Shown: piece by piece, positions 27,043 to 36,263 of the stretch
How the letters are laid out: each line of letters begins with the position of its first letter
How positions within the stretch are numbered: the stretch's first letter is position 1
Assembly (NCBI RefSeq): GCF_001613465.1
Contig: NZ_BDCK01000002.1
Location: 248,001-312,000 of the forward strand
Length of the DNA: 64,000 bases
Direction of reading: 5' to 3'
DNA from: Nocardia niwae NBRC 108934 = DSM 45340
GTDB taxonomy: Bacteria; Actinomycetota; Actinomycetes; Mycobacteriales; Mycobacteriaceae
The notes under the pieces: generated by a model
Told to the model about the DNA's origin: nothing
Databases searched by the model: none
What the model saw: only the letters and a program-made list of their open reading frames with translations
Position numbers and translations under genes: made by a program

Positions 27043-29808
27043 GTGAATTCGCCCTACGAGCCCTACGGCGATGAGCCACATGGCGGTCGTCCTCCACAGA
27101 GTTCACGTCCAAGTCCCAACCCGTACCAGAATCCCCGTCCCGGGCCGCCGCCCGGCGCCCGTCCGGGTCAGCCCTCGGGTGGGCGTCCCGTTCCCGGCGA
27201 GCCGCGCGGCCCGCAGCCACCGCGCCGCCCCGGGCCCCCGCCGAACGGGCGACCACCACAGGGTGGCCGTCCGCCCCAGCCGGGCCGTCCGCCGCAGCCG
27301 AATCGCGGCGTGCCCAATCCCCCCGCGTCCGGCCCGCAGCAGACCCAGCGGATCCAGCGGCCGGGCTCGCTGACCGAGGCGGTGGCCGAGCGCGACCGGC
27401 GCGGTCCCAGCACGGGCCCGCGTCCGGCCACCGGTGGACGTCCGGCGGTGGACCGCGACGGACGCCGCGGCCCCGGCAGCGGCCCCACCACGGGTGAACG
27501 CAGGCAGACCGCGGGCGGACCGCCGTCCGGCCCGCCGCCGCGCCGTGGCGGCGGCAGCGGCTCCGACGGGCCGGGAAGGCGTCAGCCCGCGCAGAAGAAG
27601 AAGTTTCCGTGGCGGATCGTGCGCCGCACGCTCTACGTCATGATCGCGTTGGCCATCCTGGTGCCCAGCGGCATCTTCCTGGCCGCGTACACCACGGTGT
27701 CGGTACCGCAGCCGGGCGACCTGAAGACCAACCAGGTGGCGACCGTTCTCGCCTCCGACGGCACGACGGTGATCAGCAAGGTCGTCCCGCCGGAAGGCAA
27801 CCGGACCGACGTCACCATCGACCAGATCCCGCCGCACGTGCGCAACGCGGTGATGGCGGCCGAGGACAGGGACTTCTACACCAACCCCGGCTTCTCGATC
27901 TCCGGCTTCGCGCGCGCGGCCAGGGACAACATCCTCGGCAAGGAAAGCGCGGGCGGTGGCTCGACGATTACCCAGCAGTACGTGAAGAACGCGCTGGTCG
28001 GTGACGAACACTCGCTGACCCGCAAGATGCACGAGCTGGTCATCTCGGCCAAGATGGCGCGGCAGTGGAGCAAGGACGAGATCCTCGCCGCCTATCTGAA
28101 CACCATCTACTTCGGTCGCGGCGCGTACGGCATCGACGCGGCGTCCAAGGCGTACTTCGGCAAGCCGGTGCAGGAGCTGACCGTCGCCGAGGGCGCGGTG
28201 CTCGCCGCCACCATCCAGCTGCCGTCCAGCCTGGACCCGGAGAAGAACCCCGAAGGCGCGAAGACCCGCTGGAACTACGTGCTCGACGGCATGGTCTCGC
28301 TCGGCAGCCTGAACGCGGCCGAGCGGCAGGGTCTGCAGTACCCGCAGGTCGTCTCGCTCGCGTCGACGCGCGACAAGGAACAGGACTCCGGCCCCGAGGG
28401 CTTGATCAAGACTCAGGTGCTCAAGGAGCTCGCCGCAGCGGGCATCAGCGAGCAGCAACTGAACACCTCGGGCCTGCAGATCACCACCACGATCGACCCG
28501 AAGGCGCAGCAGGCGGCGGTCGAGGCCGCCACGTCGAAGATGCAAGGGGAGCCGGAGCAGCTGCGCACAGCGGTGGTCTCGATCGATCCGCACACCGGCG
28601 CGGTGCGCGCCTACTACGGCGGCAGCGACGGCCAGGGCTACGACTACGCCAATGCCGGTCTGCAGACCGGTTCGTCGTTCAAGGTCATCGGCCTCGCGGC
28701 CAACCTGGAGCAGGGCATTCCGCTGTCGCAGATGTACGACAGCTCGCCGATCACCGTGAACGGCATCAAGATCACCAACGTCGAAGGCGAGCAGTGCGGT
28801 ATGTGCACCATCGCCGAGGCGCTGAAGCGGTCGCTGAACACCAGCTTCTACCGGATGCAGCTGGACATGCAGAACGGCCCGCAGAAGATCGCCGACATGG
28901 GCCACAAGCTGGGCATTCCGGAAACGATCCCGGGCGTGGGCAAGACGCTCACCGAGTCGGACGGCTCCGGGCCGAACAACGGCATCGTGCTCGGTCAGTA
29001 CCAGGCCCGGCCGCTGGACATGGCCTCCGCCTACGCGACCTTGGCGGCCTCCGGCGTCTACCACGCGCCGCATTTCGTGACCAAGGTCGTCACCGCCGAC
29101 GGACAGGTCCTGCTCGACCGTGGTGAAGTGGCCGGTGAGCAGCGCGTCTCGGCCGCGGTGGCCGACAATGTCACCGCCGCGATGAAGCCGATCGCCGGCT
29201 ACTCCCGCAACCACGGGCTGGCCAACGGACGCGAGTCGGCAGCCAAAACCGGTACCGCGCAGCTCGGCGACACGGGTGAGAACAAGGACGCCTGGATGGT
29301 CGGCTACACCCCTTCGCTGGCGACCGCCGTGTGGGTCGGCAGCGTCGACAACTCTCCGCTGCGCAACTACAGCGGCGGCATGATCTACGGCTCGGGTCTG
29401 CCGTCCGATATCTGGAAGGCGACCATGGACGGCGCGCTCTCGGGCACCCGCAACGAGACGTTCCCCAAGCCCGCCCCCATCAAGGGCCAGGCCGGTGTCC
29501 CCGAGTGGTCGGCGCCCTACACCCCGCCGTCCACCGTCGACTCCCCGCTCCTGCCGCCGGTCGTGGTCGCGCCGACCCAGGTGGAGATCCTGCCCGGCAT
29601 CACCATCCCGGTGCCCGGAGTCCAGCCCGCACCGCAGCAACAGCGTCCGCAACAGCAACGCGAGTCGGACGCGGGCCCGCTGCCCGGCCAGCCGGTCGCG
29701 CCGTCCGACGGAGCCTCACCGTCGGCCACCGGCTCACCGAGACCGGGCAACAGTGGCAACTCGAACAACGAAGGCACGACCGGAACCGCGCCGACCCGGG
29801 GCCGGTAG
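27043..29808 (+). CDS. ponA1: penicillin-binding protein 1A/1B, PonA1
   Basis: This 921-residue bifunctional peptidoglycan synthase has a very long Pro/Gly/Arg-rich cytoplasmic arm (residues 1-190) and one span near 197-217. GT51 follows (catalytic AEDRDFYTNPG near Glu274, then GGGSTITQQYVKN). The transpeptidase has SSFK, SLNTSFY and KTGTAQLG motifs, and a Pro/Gln-rich extracytoplasmic tail completes it. Mycobacterial PonA1 has the same plan and supports polar growth. Its intracellular arm is phosphorylated in mycobacteria. GTG at 27043 follows GGAGATC; ATG at 27028 is an alternative. A clear terminator follows. Confidence 0.95.
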   Translation: MNSPYEPYGDEPHGGRPPQSSRPSPNPYQNPRPGPPPGARPGQPSGGRPVPGEPRGPQPPRRPGPPPNGRPPQGGRPPQPGRPPQPNRGVPNPPASGPQQTQRIQRPGSLTEAVAERDRRGPSTGPRPATGGRPAVDRDGRRGPGSGPTTGERRQTAGGPPSGPPPRRGGGSGSDGPGRRQPAQKKKFPWRIVRRTLYVMIALAILVPSGIFLAAYTTVSVPQPGDLKTNQVATVLASDGTTVISKVVPPEGNRTDVTIDQIPPHVRNAVMAAEDRDFYTNPGFSISGFARAARDNILGKESAGGGSTITQQYVKNALVGDEHSLTRKMHELVISAKMARQWSKDEILAAYLNTIYFGRGAYGIDAASKAYFGKPVQELTVAEGAVLAATIQLPSSLDPEKNPEGAKTRWNYVLDGMVSLGSLNAAERQGLQYPQVVSLASTRDKEQDSGPEGLIKTQVLKELAAAGISEQQLNTSGLQITTTIDPKAQQAAVEAATSKMQGEPEQLRTAVVSIDPHTGAVRAYYGGSDGQGYDYANAGLQTGSSFKVIGLAANLEQGIPLSQMYDSSPITVNGIKITNVEGEQCGMCTIAEALKRSLNTSFYRMQLDMQNGPQKIADMGHKLGIPETIPGVGKTLTESDGSGPNNGIVLGQYQARPLDMASAYATLAASGVYHAPHFVTKVVTADGQVLLDRGEVAGEQRVSAAVADNVTAAMKPIAGYSRNHGLANGRESAAKTGTAQLGDTGENKDAWMVGYTPSLATAVWVGSVDNSPLRNYSGGMIYGSGLPSDIWKATMDGALSGTRNETFPKPAPIKGQAGVPEWSAPYTPPSTVDSPLLPPVVVAPTQVEILPGITIPVPGVQPAPQQQRPQQQRESDAGPLPGQPVAPSDGASPSATGSPRPGNSGNSNNEGTTGTAPTRGR

Positions 29809-29820
29809 TTCGCCGGCACG

Positions 29821-29860
29821 CAGGCCGGGGCCGACCGCATCAGGTCGGCCCGGCCTGTTT
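29821..29860 (+). terminator. intrinsic terminator after ponA1
   Basis: CAGGCCGGGGCCGACC (29821-29836) and GGTCGGCCCGGCCTG (29843-29857) form a 15-bp stem with one bulged G and a 6-nt loop, followed by TTT, 12 bp after the ponA1 stop. Confidence 0.85.
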
Positions 29861-29992
29861 CGTACCTGGGACGGATACCGCCGGTTATTCCATGGGTGAG
29901 GTCTTCCGCTCGCGCAGGCGGAAGGCAACGCGTGGAGTGGTGGGGCGACTCGATCCCGACCGTCGGCCGCCCTCCGGGTAGCCTCGGGTTCC

Positions 29993-31723
29993 GTGACCGA
30001 TCAGCAGCTGGTGGAGCCACGGAGGAATGGGAGGGCACCGCTGTCGGACCAGGTGAAGCCCGGTGGGGCGTACTACGCGGCCCCGGCTCCGCTCGCCTCC
30101 GATCTGCGATCGGCGGATGCCCGAGACCGGCCGAGCCGCAACGATTCCCTCGCCGCGCAACTGTCCACGGTGATCGGCGGGCCGGTCGGTGATCACGCGC
30201 TGATCGGGCGGGTGCGGTTCTGGACGCCCATGCGGGTGCTGCTCGCGTTCACGGTGGTGTTCCTGGCGCTCGGCTGGTTCGGCAAAGCAGGGTGCATCCA
30301 GCAGACCAACGGCGCGGACGGTCCGACACTCGACTGGAACAACGGCCGTCAGTACGTGGCGATGTGCTACTCGGACACCGTCCCGCTCTACGGCGCGGAA
30401 CGACTCAACGAAGGCGCCTTCCCGTACAAGAAGCAGTGGATCGAGCAGACTCCCGACGGTGGCCGGGAGACGCGATACATGGAGTATCCGGTGCTCTCGG
30501 GCCTGTACCAGTACCTCGCGATGCGGATCGCGAAGAGCTGGGACGCCGCGCCGCTGCCCGGTGCGCTGCAAGTGGTGATCTACTTCAACGTCGTCGCGTT
30601 CGGTCTGGCGATGGCCTGGCTGATCACCGTCTGGGCGTCGGCCCTGCTGTCCGGCCGCCGGATCTGGGATGCGGCGCTGATCGCCTGCTCACCGTTGGTG
30701 ATCGTGCACGCGTTCACCAATTTCGACGCGCTCGCGACGGCCTTCGCCGCGACCGGACTGCTCGCCTGGGCACGGCGCAAACCCGTGGTGGCGGGCGTTC
30801 TGCTCGGTCTGGGCGGCGCGGCCAAACTGTATCCGCTGCTGCTGCTCGGTCCGATCGTCGTGTTGTGCCTGCGTGCCGAGACGATGCAGCGCACGCCGCG
30901 CACACACCTCGGCCTGCGGATCCGCGACATCGACAGCTGGCGGACGTTCCTGGCGTGGGTGCGTGAGACGCCCTACCGCATCCAGTTCCTCAGCGCCCGT
31001 CCGCTCGGCGCCGCGTCCGTCACGGTGTGCGCCACACTGGCCACCTGGCTGGCGGTGAACCTGCCGATCGCCGCGCTGTTCCCGAACGGCTGGCGGGAAT
31101 TCTTCCGGCTCAACACCACCCGGCACGCCGACCCGGACTCGATCTACAACGTGATCTCGTCGTTCACCGGCTGGCCCGGCTTCGACGGCGTGCTGACCCA
31201 CGGGGAGCAGCCCGCCATCCTGAACGTCGTCTCGCTACTGGCGTTCGTCGCGGCCTGCGCGGCGATCGCCTACATCGGCCTCACCGCACCACAGCGGCCG
31301 CGGCTGGCGCAACTGTGCTTCCTCGTGGTCGCGGCGTTCCTGCTGACGAACAAGGTATGGAGTCCGCAGTATTCGCTGTGGCTGGTGCCGCTCGCCGTCC
31401 TGGCGCTACCGCACCGGCGCATCCTGCTGGCCTGGATGACGATCGACGCGCTGGTCTGGGTGCCGCGCATGTTCTACTACCTCGGGTTGGACCGCAAGGG
31501 CCTGCCCGAACAGTGGTTCACCGGCGCCGTCGCGCTGCGTGACCTGGCGGTGCTCGCGCTGTGCGCCGTGATCGTGCGGCAGATCTATCGCCCGGAGGAG
31601 GACCTGGTGCGGCGCGACTTCGTCGACGACCCGGTCGGCGGGATCGTCGACCGCATGCCGGACCCACTGCTGGCTTGGCTGCCGGAGCCGCTGCGCCCGC
31701 GACCGGAGGTCGCGCGCGGCTGA
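29993..31723 (+). CDS. GT87-type polyprenyl-phosphate sugar transferase (Rv0051-like)
   Basis: This 576-residue multispanning protein of the DUF2029/GT87 family belongs to the GT-C fold and uses polyprenyl-phosphate mannose or a similar donor outside the membrane. A roughly 80-residue cytoplasmic leader precedes TM1 (about 81-101). The first external loop carries the conserved acidic/aromatic segment (QYVAMCYSDTVPLYGAERLNEGAFPY) and YMEYPVLSGLYQY. About ten spans follow. It follows ponA1 as in mycobacteria and probably glycosylates an envelope polymer. A second GT87 copy is at 51618-53006. Start is GTG at 29993. Confidence 0.87.
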   Translation: MTDQQLVEPRRNGRAPLSDQVKPGGAYYAAPAPLASDLRSADARDRPSRNDSLAAQLSTVIGGPVGDHALIGRVRFWTPMRVLLAFTVVFLALGWFGKAGCIQQTNGADGPTLDWNNGRQYVAMCYSDTVPLYGAERLNEGAFPYKKQWIEQTPDGGRETRYMEYPVLSGLYQYLAMRIAKSWDAAPLPGALQVVIYFNVVAFGLAMAWLITVWASALLSGRRIWDAALIACSPLVIVHAFTNFDALATAFAATGLLAWARRKPVVAGVLLGLGGAAKLYPLLLLGPIVVLCLRAETMQRTPRTHLGLRIRDIDSWRTFLAWVRETPYRIQFLSARPLGAASVTVCATLATWLAVNLPIAALFPNGWREFFRLNTTRHADPDSIYNVISSFTGWPGFDGVLTHGEQPAILNVVSLLAFVAACAAIAYIGLTAPQRPRLAQLCFLVVAAFLLTNKVWSPQYSLWLVPLAVLALPHRRILLAWMTIDALVWVPRMFYYLGLDRKGLPEQWFTGAVALRDLAVLALCAVIVRQIYRPEEDLVRRDFVDDPVGGIVDRMPDPLLAWLPEPLRPRPEVARG

Positions 31724-31742
31724 CCGGCCCCGGCCCAGGCGC

Positions 31743-33311
31743 TCACCTGGTGCGCAGGAAGCGCGCCTGCCGTTCCGGTTCCTGCGGCAGCATGTCCAGA
31801 TCGAGCTGCCACGCGCTGCCGGTCCACGGATCGAACAGCGGCGTGCCGTCGACGGTCGGCAGGTGGCGGCACGACTGCGACAGCATCGCCACGGTGGTGT
31901 CCGCCGAATCGGATTCGTTCGCGCCGACGATCACGATGGACAGTCCGATCAGCTCGCCTCGGGTGATCAACGCGCCGATCCGCTGGGCGTCCGAACTCTG
32001 GTAGCCGTGCGGGAAATCCGCCGCCAACAGCACCCGATGCTCGGTGGGTGGCGTGAAAGCGCCACTCGTATAGGCCAGTTCGGCGAGTTCGGCCGCGTCC
32101 ACCAGTGCCTGCAACCGCGCCGAGATGTCGGCGTGGTCGGTGATCGGCGGGCCGTTCAGCACGGGAGCGAGCAGGCCGGTGAAGCCGGTGAACGCGTCGG
32201 TGAGGTCGATGATGTCGAGCAGCGTCCGCCGTTGCGGCGCCGTGGCGAGCAACCGCGCCAGCAGCGCGCCCACGACCGGCGCGACCGCACGGGTCGATTC
32301 GGCATCGATCCACAGCGGCCGGTTCAACGGCACCGGAACGCAATACGGGATGCGCAGCGATCCCCGGTCGAGCGCGTACAACTGGCCGAGCCGGATACCA
32401 TCGCTCGGCGCGGGCGGCTTGTCCCAAGCCGGCGAGTCCCAGGACGCCAGGGCGGGCGGCAGCACCCGGTCGGCCTCGGCGAGTTCGCCCATCAGCTGTT
32501 CGGCGTCGCGCTGGTGGTTGTGCTCGGCGGTGCCGACGAGTTCGTCGTGCCGTTGCTGCGCGACGCGACGCGCCTGCTCGGCTTCCGGAGTGTTCCTGGT
32601 CGCGGGATCGGAGACGGCGAGCGACAGTTCGTTGTCCAGCCGCTTGGCCGCGTACTCGCGCGCCGAGACCAGCGCGGCGGCCGACCGCGCGGCGTCCTCG
32701 AACACCATCCACAGCCGCTCCAAGCCATGACCGACTTCCAGCGGCGCACCGGCCGCGGCGATCTGCGCGTCACCGGCCAGTGGACCGGCCATGGTGTGCG
32801 TGCCGGGCTGCTCGGGCTCCGGGGAAGCACCGTCGACCTCGACGCCGTGGGCTGTGAGCAGCACGGCGAGCCCGCCCGCATAGCCTTGGCCCAGCGCGCG
32901 CAGCTTCCAGGCCGGGCCGCGCCGGTACACCTCCAGGCAGATCAGCGCCGTCTCACCGGACGACGGGGTGATCGCGAATTCCGCTGCCACGCTGTCATTC
33001 CCGGACAACGTGGCGGTGACCGGCCCGAGCCCGTCCGCCCGCGCGGGGGTGGACGGGTCGGCACTCACCACCAACAGCACGGCCTTCGCGTCGGCGCGCA
33101 CCTCGTCGAGCGTGATGGTGACCCCGTCGGCGGCCAGGGCCACCCCCGGCGTGGCGGGCTGGTTGTAGAAGACGAAATCGTCGCTGGAGAACACCTTCAG
33201 GTTCTCGGCGACCACCAGCGCGGAAACATCGAGGGCAGCCTCGGCTTTCGCACTGAAACGAACGACCTCACCGGTCAATGGGATGTTCTGACCGGCCTGC
33301 AGTTGAATCAC
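31743..33311 (-). CDS. TerD-domain protein with a C-terminal FtsK/HerA-like region lacking a P-loop
   Basis: This 522-residue protein begins with a TerD-type beta-sandwich (about 1-175: SSDDFVFYNQPATPG, then ICLEVYRRGPAWKLRALGQGYAGGL). A long helical, Arg/Glu-rich middle follows (190-310). The C-terminal domain (about 325-522) resembles the core of FtsK/HerA-type ATPases (RVLLAADFPHGYQSSDAQR, LIGLSIVIVGANE). No Walker A motif is visible, so it may be an inactive scaffold. TerD domains bind Ca2+ and act in stress responses such as tellurite, phage and DNA damage. It lies tail-to-tail with the GT87 gene and 27 bp downstream of another TerD gene. Confidence 0.75.
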   Translation of the reverse strand: MIQLQAGQNIPLTGEVVRFSAKAEAALDVSALVVAENLKVFSSDDFVFYNQPATPGVALAADGVTITLDEVRADAKAVLLVVSADPSTPARADGLGPVTATLSGNDSVAAEFAITPSSGETALICLEVYRRGPAWKLRALGQGYAGGLAVLLTAHGVEVDGASPEPEQPGTHTMAGPLAGDAQIAAAGAPLEVGHGLERLWMVFEDAARSAAALVSAREYAAKRLDNELSLAVSDPATRNTPEAEQARRVAQQRHDELVGTAEHNHQRDAEQLMGELAEADRVLPPALASWDSPAWDKPPAPSDGIRLGQLYALDRGSLRIPYCVPVPLNRPLWIDAESTRAVAPVVGALLARLLATAPQRRTLLDIIDLTDAFTGFTGLLAPVLNGPPITDHADISARLQALVDAAELAELAYTSGAFTPPTEHRVLLAADFPHGYQSSDAQRIGALITRGELIGLSIVIVGANESDSADTTVAMLSQSCRHLPTVDGTPLFDPWTGSAWQLDLDMLPQEPERQARFLRTR

Positions 33312-33338
33312 CGTATCCGCCCCGCTGTCCGCCGCCGG

Positions 33339-34745
33339 TCAACCGTTGACGAGGAACCGGCCGAGCTGCGGCACCGCCTCACCCGGATGCTTGGCCTGGA
33401 AGCCCTCACCGAGCGCCTGCAATTTCCAGTCGTTGCCCACCCGATACAGCTTGGACATCGCCATCGCGGTGAACGGCATGCCGCCCGCGAGGGTGTACCG
33501 GGCCAGTTCGCCGTTGTTCGTCCCGTCGACCAAGCGGCAGAACGCGTTCTGCACCTGCTCGAAGGTGTGGCCCTTGTAGGAGGTGACTACGAACACCAGC
33601 GTGGTGATGTGCGCCGGGATGCGGGTCAGGTCGACCAGGATCATCTCGTCGTCGCCTTCGCCCTCGCCGGTGAGGTTGTCGCCCTGGTGGCGGATCGAGC
33701 CGTCCTTGGAGGTCAGCTGGCCGTAGTAGGCGACGTCTACCGGGTTCATGTCGGCGAACATGATGACCGACGCGTCGAGGTCGATGTCGACCGTGCGATT
33801 GCCGAACATGCCGCGGCTGCGCACCGGATCCCAGCCGAGACCCATCTTGACGAAGGTCAGCGCCGCGCCTTCCTTGCGGAGCGTGACCCGCTGGCCCTTG
33901 ACCAGGCTGACCGGGCGGTCCTTGCTCAGGCTGACCTCGGCGGGTTGCTGCGGCTGCTGCGGCGGCTGGCCGGGCGGCGGATAACCGGTGCCGGGGGCGG
34001 GCGGCGGCGGGTAGCCGGGGCCCGGCGGCGGATAACCGGGACCGCCCTGCGGGGGCTGGCCGGGCGGCGGGTAGCCGGGCCCGGGGGGCGGATAACCGGG
34101 ACCGGGCGGCGCGTATTGCGGCGCCTGCTGCTGGGAAGGGTACGACGGGGTGGTCGGCGGCGGGTAGTTCGGCGGCTGCTGGACCGGCTGCTGCGGAGGC
34201 GGCGGCGGGGCCTGCGGCGCCTGCGCGGGCTGGGCCGGAGCGTCGTCGACCGTCACGCCGTGATCGGTGACCAGCGCGGCGAAACCGCCCGCGTAGCCCT
34301 GTCCGACCGCGCGCACCTTCCACGCGCCCTGGCGGCGGTAGAGCTCGAGCGCGATCACGATCGACTCGGTGTTCAGACCTTCGACCCGGTACTCGTACAA
34401 CTGATTACCGGCCGCGTCGGACACGATCGCGGTGGGGGCCGGGAACTGGCCGAAGTTGCTGTTCGCGTCGTCCAGCGTGATCACCGCGCGAATCTGGTCG
34501 ATGTCGGCGGGCACCGCGCTCAACGACACCGCCAGCGACGCGGGCTGGCCCGCGGGCGCGGGTTGCAGGTTGACGCCGGGACCGCTCGGCTGGTTGAAGA
34601 AGACGAAGTCGGCGTCGGAACGGACCTTGCCCCGCTCGGTGACCAGTAGTGCCGACAGATCCGCCGGTGCGGAGAGCTGGACGGAAATCACCACGTCGTT
34701 GGTGGCCAGCGGACCGTTCTGGCCCTTGGCGAGTGTTGCGGACAA
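33339..34745 (-). CDS. double TerD-domain protein with proline-rich linker
   Basis: This 468-residue protein has TerD domain 1 at about 1-165, a Pro/Gly/Gln/Tyr-rich linker (about 170-285) built of PPPGPGY/PPPGQPP repeats, and TerD domain 2 at about 290-465. Domain 2 has the classic metal-binding patterns DIDLDASVIMF and [13 protein letters not shown]; domain 1 lacks most of those acidic residues. Two TerD units on a flexible tether suggest a bridging or clustering role at the membrane. TTG at 34745 is chosen: it follows GAAGGGTCGAAC and begins with LSATLAKG, the usual TerD N-terminus. It is divergent from the AIM24 triplet. Confidence 0.85.
   Translation of the reverse strand: MSATLAKGQNGPLATNDVVISVQLSAPADLSALLVTERGKVRSDADFVFFNQPSGPGVNLQPAPAGQPASLAVSLSAVPADIDQIRAVITLDDANSNFGQFPAPTAIVSDAAGNQLYEYRVEGLNTESIVIALELYRRQGAWKVRAVGQGYAGGFAALVTDHGVTVDDAPAQPAQAPQAPPPPPQQPVQQPPNYPPPTTPSYPSQQQAPQYAPPGPGYPPPGPGYPPPGQPPQGGPGYPPPGPGYPPPPAPGTGYPPPGQPPQQPQQPAEVSLSKDRPVSLVKGQRVTLRKEGAALTFVKMGLGWDPVRSRGMFGNRTVDIDLDASVIMFADMNPVDVAYYGQLTSKDGSIRHQGDNLTGEGEGDDEMILVDLTRIPAHITTLVFVVTSYKGHTFEQVQNAFCRLVDGTNNGELARYTLAGGMPFTAMAMSKLYRVGNDWKLQALGEGFQAKHPGEAVPQLGRFLVNG
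33957..34130. repeat. in-frame minisatellite encoding PPPGPGY-type repeats
   Basis: A run of GC-rich near-repeats (variants of GGGCGGCGGATAACCGG on the plus strand) encodes the Pro-Gly-Tyr linker of the double TerD protein. Unit length varies around 21-24 bp in frame. Such tracts change copy number easily, so linker length may vary among strains. Confidence 0.6.
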
Positions 34746-34872
34746 GTTCGACCCTTCGCTTGTCGGTGCGTTCGTCTGACACTCTACGAGAAACGCGTTG
34801 CGCACCGCTTGTACTGAACGGACGCGCTGCCCCGACACCCGCCGAAGCATCGGTTAGGGTGACGGCACGCAG

Positions 34873-35550
34873 ATGGAATACGGCGGTCACACCGTGTTCC
34901 CGATCGAGACAGCAGGCAAACATCGCATGGCGCAACTGTTCGAGCAATCGAAGAAGGTGATCGAGGCCCACCTGGCCGGGACCAGCCTTCGCGCGATCTC
35001 CGGTTCGATGATCGCCTACGAAGGAAACGTGCAGTTCAAGGCGGCCGGTTTCGGTGGGGGCGACGGTGTGCTCGCCGGGCTGAAACGCCGGGCCACCGGC
35101 GAGAAACTGTCGCTGATGGAGTGCGCCGGGCACGGCCGGGTGTTCTTCGCGGTCAACGGCCAGCACGTCACCGTCGTGAACTTGAACAACGAGACGCTGC
35201 AGGTGGAGTCGCAACAACTGCTCGCCTTCGCCGGAAACCTGCGCACCGACGTGCGTTTCGCCGGATTGCGCGGTGCGTCCACCGGGCAGGGCCTGTTCAC
35301 CACGACCGTCTCCGGCCAAGGTCAGGTCGCGCTGCTCTCGGCCGGTGGACCGCTGATCCACCTGGAGGTCTCCCCGCAGTATCCGCTGGTCGTCGATCCG
35401 GACGCGTTCGTCGCGGCGCGCGGGAACCTCAACCAGTCCTTCGTCACCGACGTGTCGTGGCGCAGTTTCGTCGGCCAGGACGCGGGCGAGGCGTTTTCGT
35501 TGCGCTGGGACGGCCAGGGCGTGGTCTTGATCCAACCGGCGGAACGGTAG
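34873..35550 (+). CDS. AIM24-family protein 1 of 3
   Basis: This 225-residue AIM24-family protein has the beta-rich fold named after a yeast mitochondrial protein. Typical segments are ISGSMIAYEGNVQFKAA near 42-58, LMECAGHGRVFFAV near 81-94, and GLFTTTVSGQGQVAL plus PLVVDPDAFVA further on. Bacterial AIM24 proteins often accompany ter genes, and their biochemical role is unknown. There is no signal peptide. ATG at 34873 is uncertain; ATG at 34927 (MAQLFEQSKK) would remove 18 residues. It heads a three-gene AIM24 run and is divergent from the double TerD gene (127-bp gap). Confidence 0.78.
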   Translation: MEYGGHTVFPIETAGKHRMAQLFEQSKKVIEAHLAGTSLRAISGSMIAYEGNVQFKAAGFGGGDGVLAGLKRRATGEKLSLMECAGHGRVFFAVNGQHVTVVNLNNETLQVESQQLLAFAGNLRTDVRFAGLRGASTGQGLFTTTVSGQGQVALLSAGGPLIHLEVSPQYPLVVDPDAFVAARGNLNQSFVTDVSWRSFVGQDAGEAFSLRWDGQGVVLIQPAER

Positions 35551-35557
35551 GCGAGCA

Positions 35558-36256
35558 GTGTTCGAGAAGGTCAACGGCAAAGTCGTCAAGGTCGATGTCG
35601 GAATGGCGGGCGGGGTGGTCGCTCGCAACGGCGCGATGCTGTTCTATACCGGCGCTGTTTCGTTTGCGCCCCATCAGATTCCGGGCGCCCAGGCCATGGG
35701 CGGTATGGGCGGGCTGATGGGTCTCGCGGGCCGCGCGATGGCGGGCGAGCACGAACGCACCATGCTCGCGCAGGGCAACGGCCAGGTCCATTACGGATTC
35801 GCCGGCCTGGAGGTCCACGTGGTGCACATGCAGCCGGGTGCGACGCTGCGCGTCGAGGCTTCGCGGCTGCTGGCCAACACCGCCGGGTTGCAGAGTTCGG
35901 TGGTCTCCGTCATGAGTTCGGGCGGTGGCGGCGGGGGCGGCGGTCTGATGGGCGCGCTGCGCGGCGCCGCCTCGGGCGCGTTGACCGGGCAGGGCCTGTT
36001 CACCACCCAGCTGTCCGGGCACGGCGCCGCGGTGCTGCTCGCTCACGGCGGATTCCTGGAACTGCAAGTGGGCGGCCCGAATCCGATCGTGGTCGACCCG
36101 CAAGCCTTCGTCGCCACCTACGGCAATGTGCAGACCGAGCTCAAGTCGGCGCTGAGCTGGCGAGACGCCGTCGGCCGTGGTTCCGGTGAGGCGATGCAGC
36201 TGCATTGCGCCGGGCAGGGCGTCGTCTACGTGCAGGCCTCCGAAGAGAAGTTGTGA
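35558..36256 (+). CDS. AIM24-family protein 2 of 3
   Basis: This 232-residue AIM24 protein has a Met/Gly-rich insertion at about 45-68 and a poly-Gly stretch near 121-128. The shared core includes QGLFTTQLSGHGAAVLL, PIVVDPQAFVATYGNVQ and GEAMQLHCAGQGVVYVQ. GTG at 35558 starts 7 bp after the previous stop and follows GGCGAGCA. It is co-transcribed with its neighbours. The three paralogues are far diverged, which suggests distinct subunits of one assembly; this is inference. Confidence 0.8.
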   Translation: MFEKVNGKVVKVDVGMAGGVVARNGAMLFYTGAVSFAPHQIPGAQAMGGMGGLMGLAGRAMAGEHERTMLAQGNGQVHYGFAGLEVHVVHMQPGATLRVEASRLLANTAGLQSSVVSVMSSGGGGGGGGLMGALRGAASGALTGQGLFTTQLSGHGAAVLLAHGGFLELQVGGPNPIVVDPQAFVATYGNVQTELKSALSWRDAVGRGSGEAMQLHCAGQGVVYVQASEEKL

Positions 36257-36263
36257 GCAGGGT

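Noticed and set aside
31863..34649. 928-codon open frame on the plus strand
   Set aside because: It runs antisense across two TerD genes and is Arg/Gly low-complexity; no ribosome site or domain supports it.
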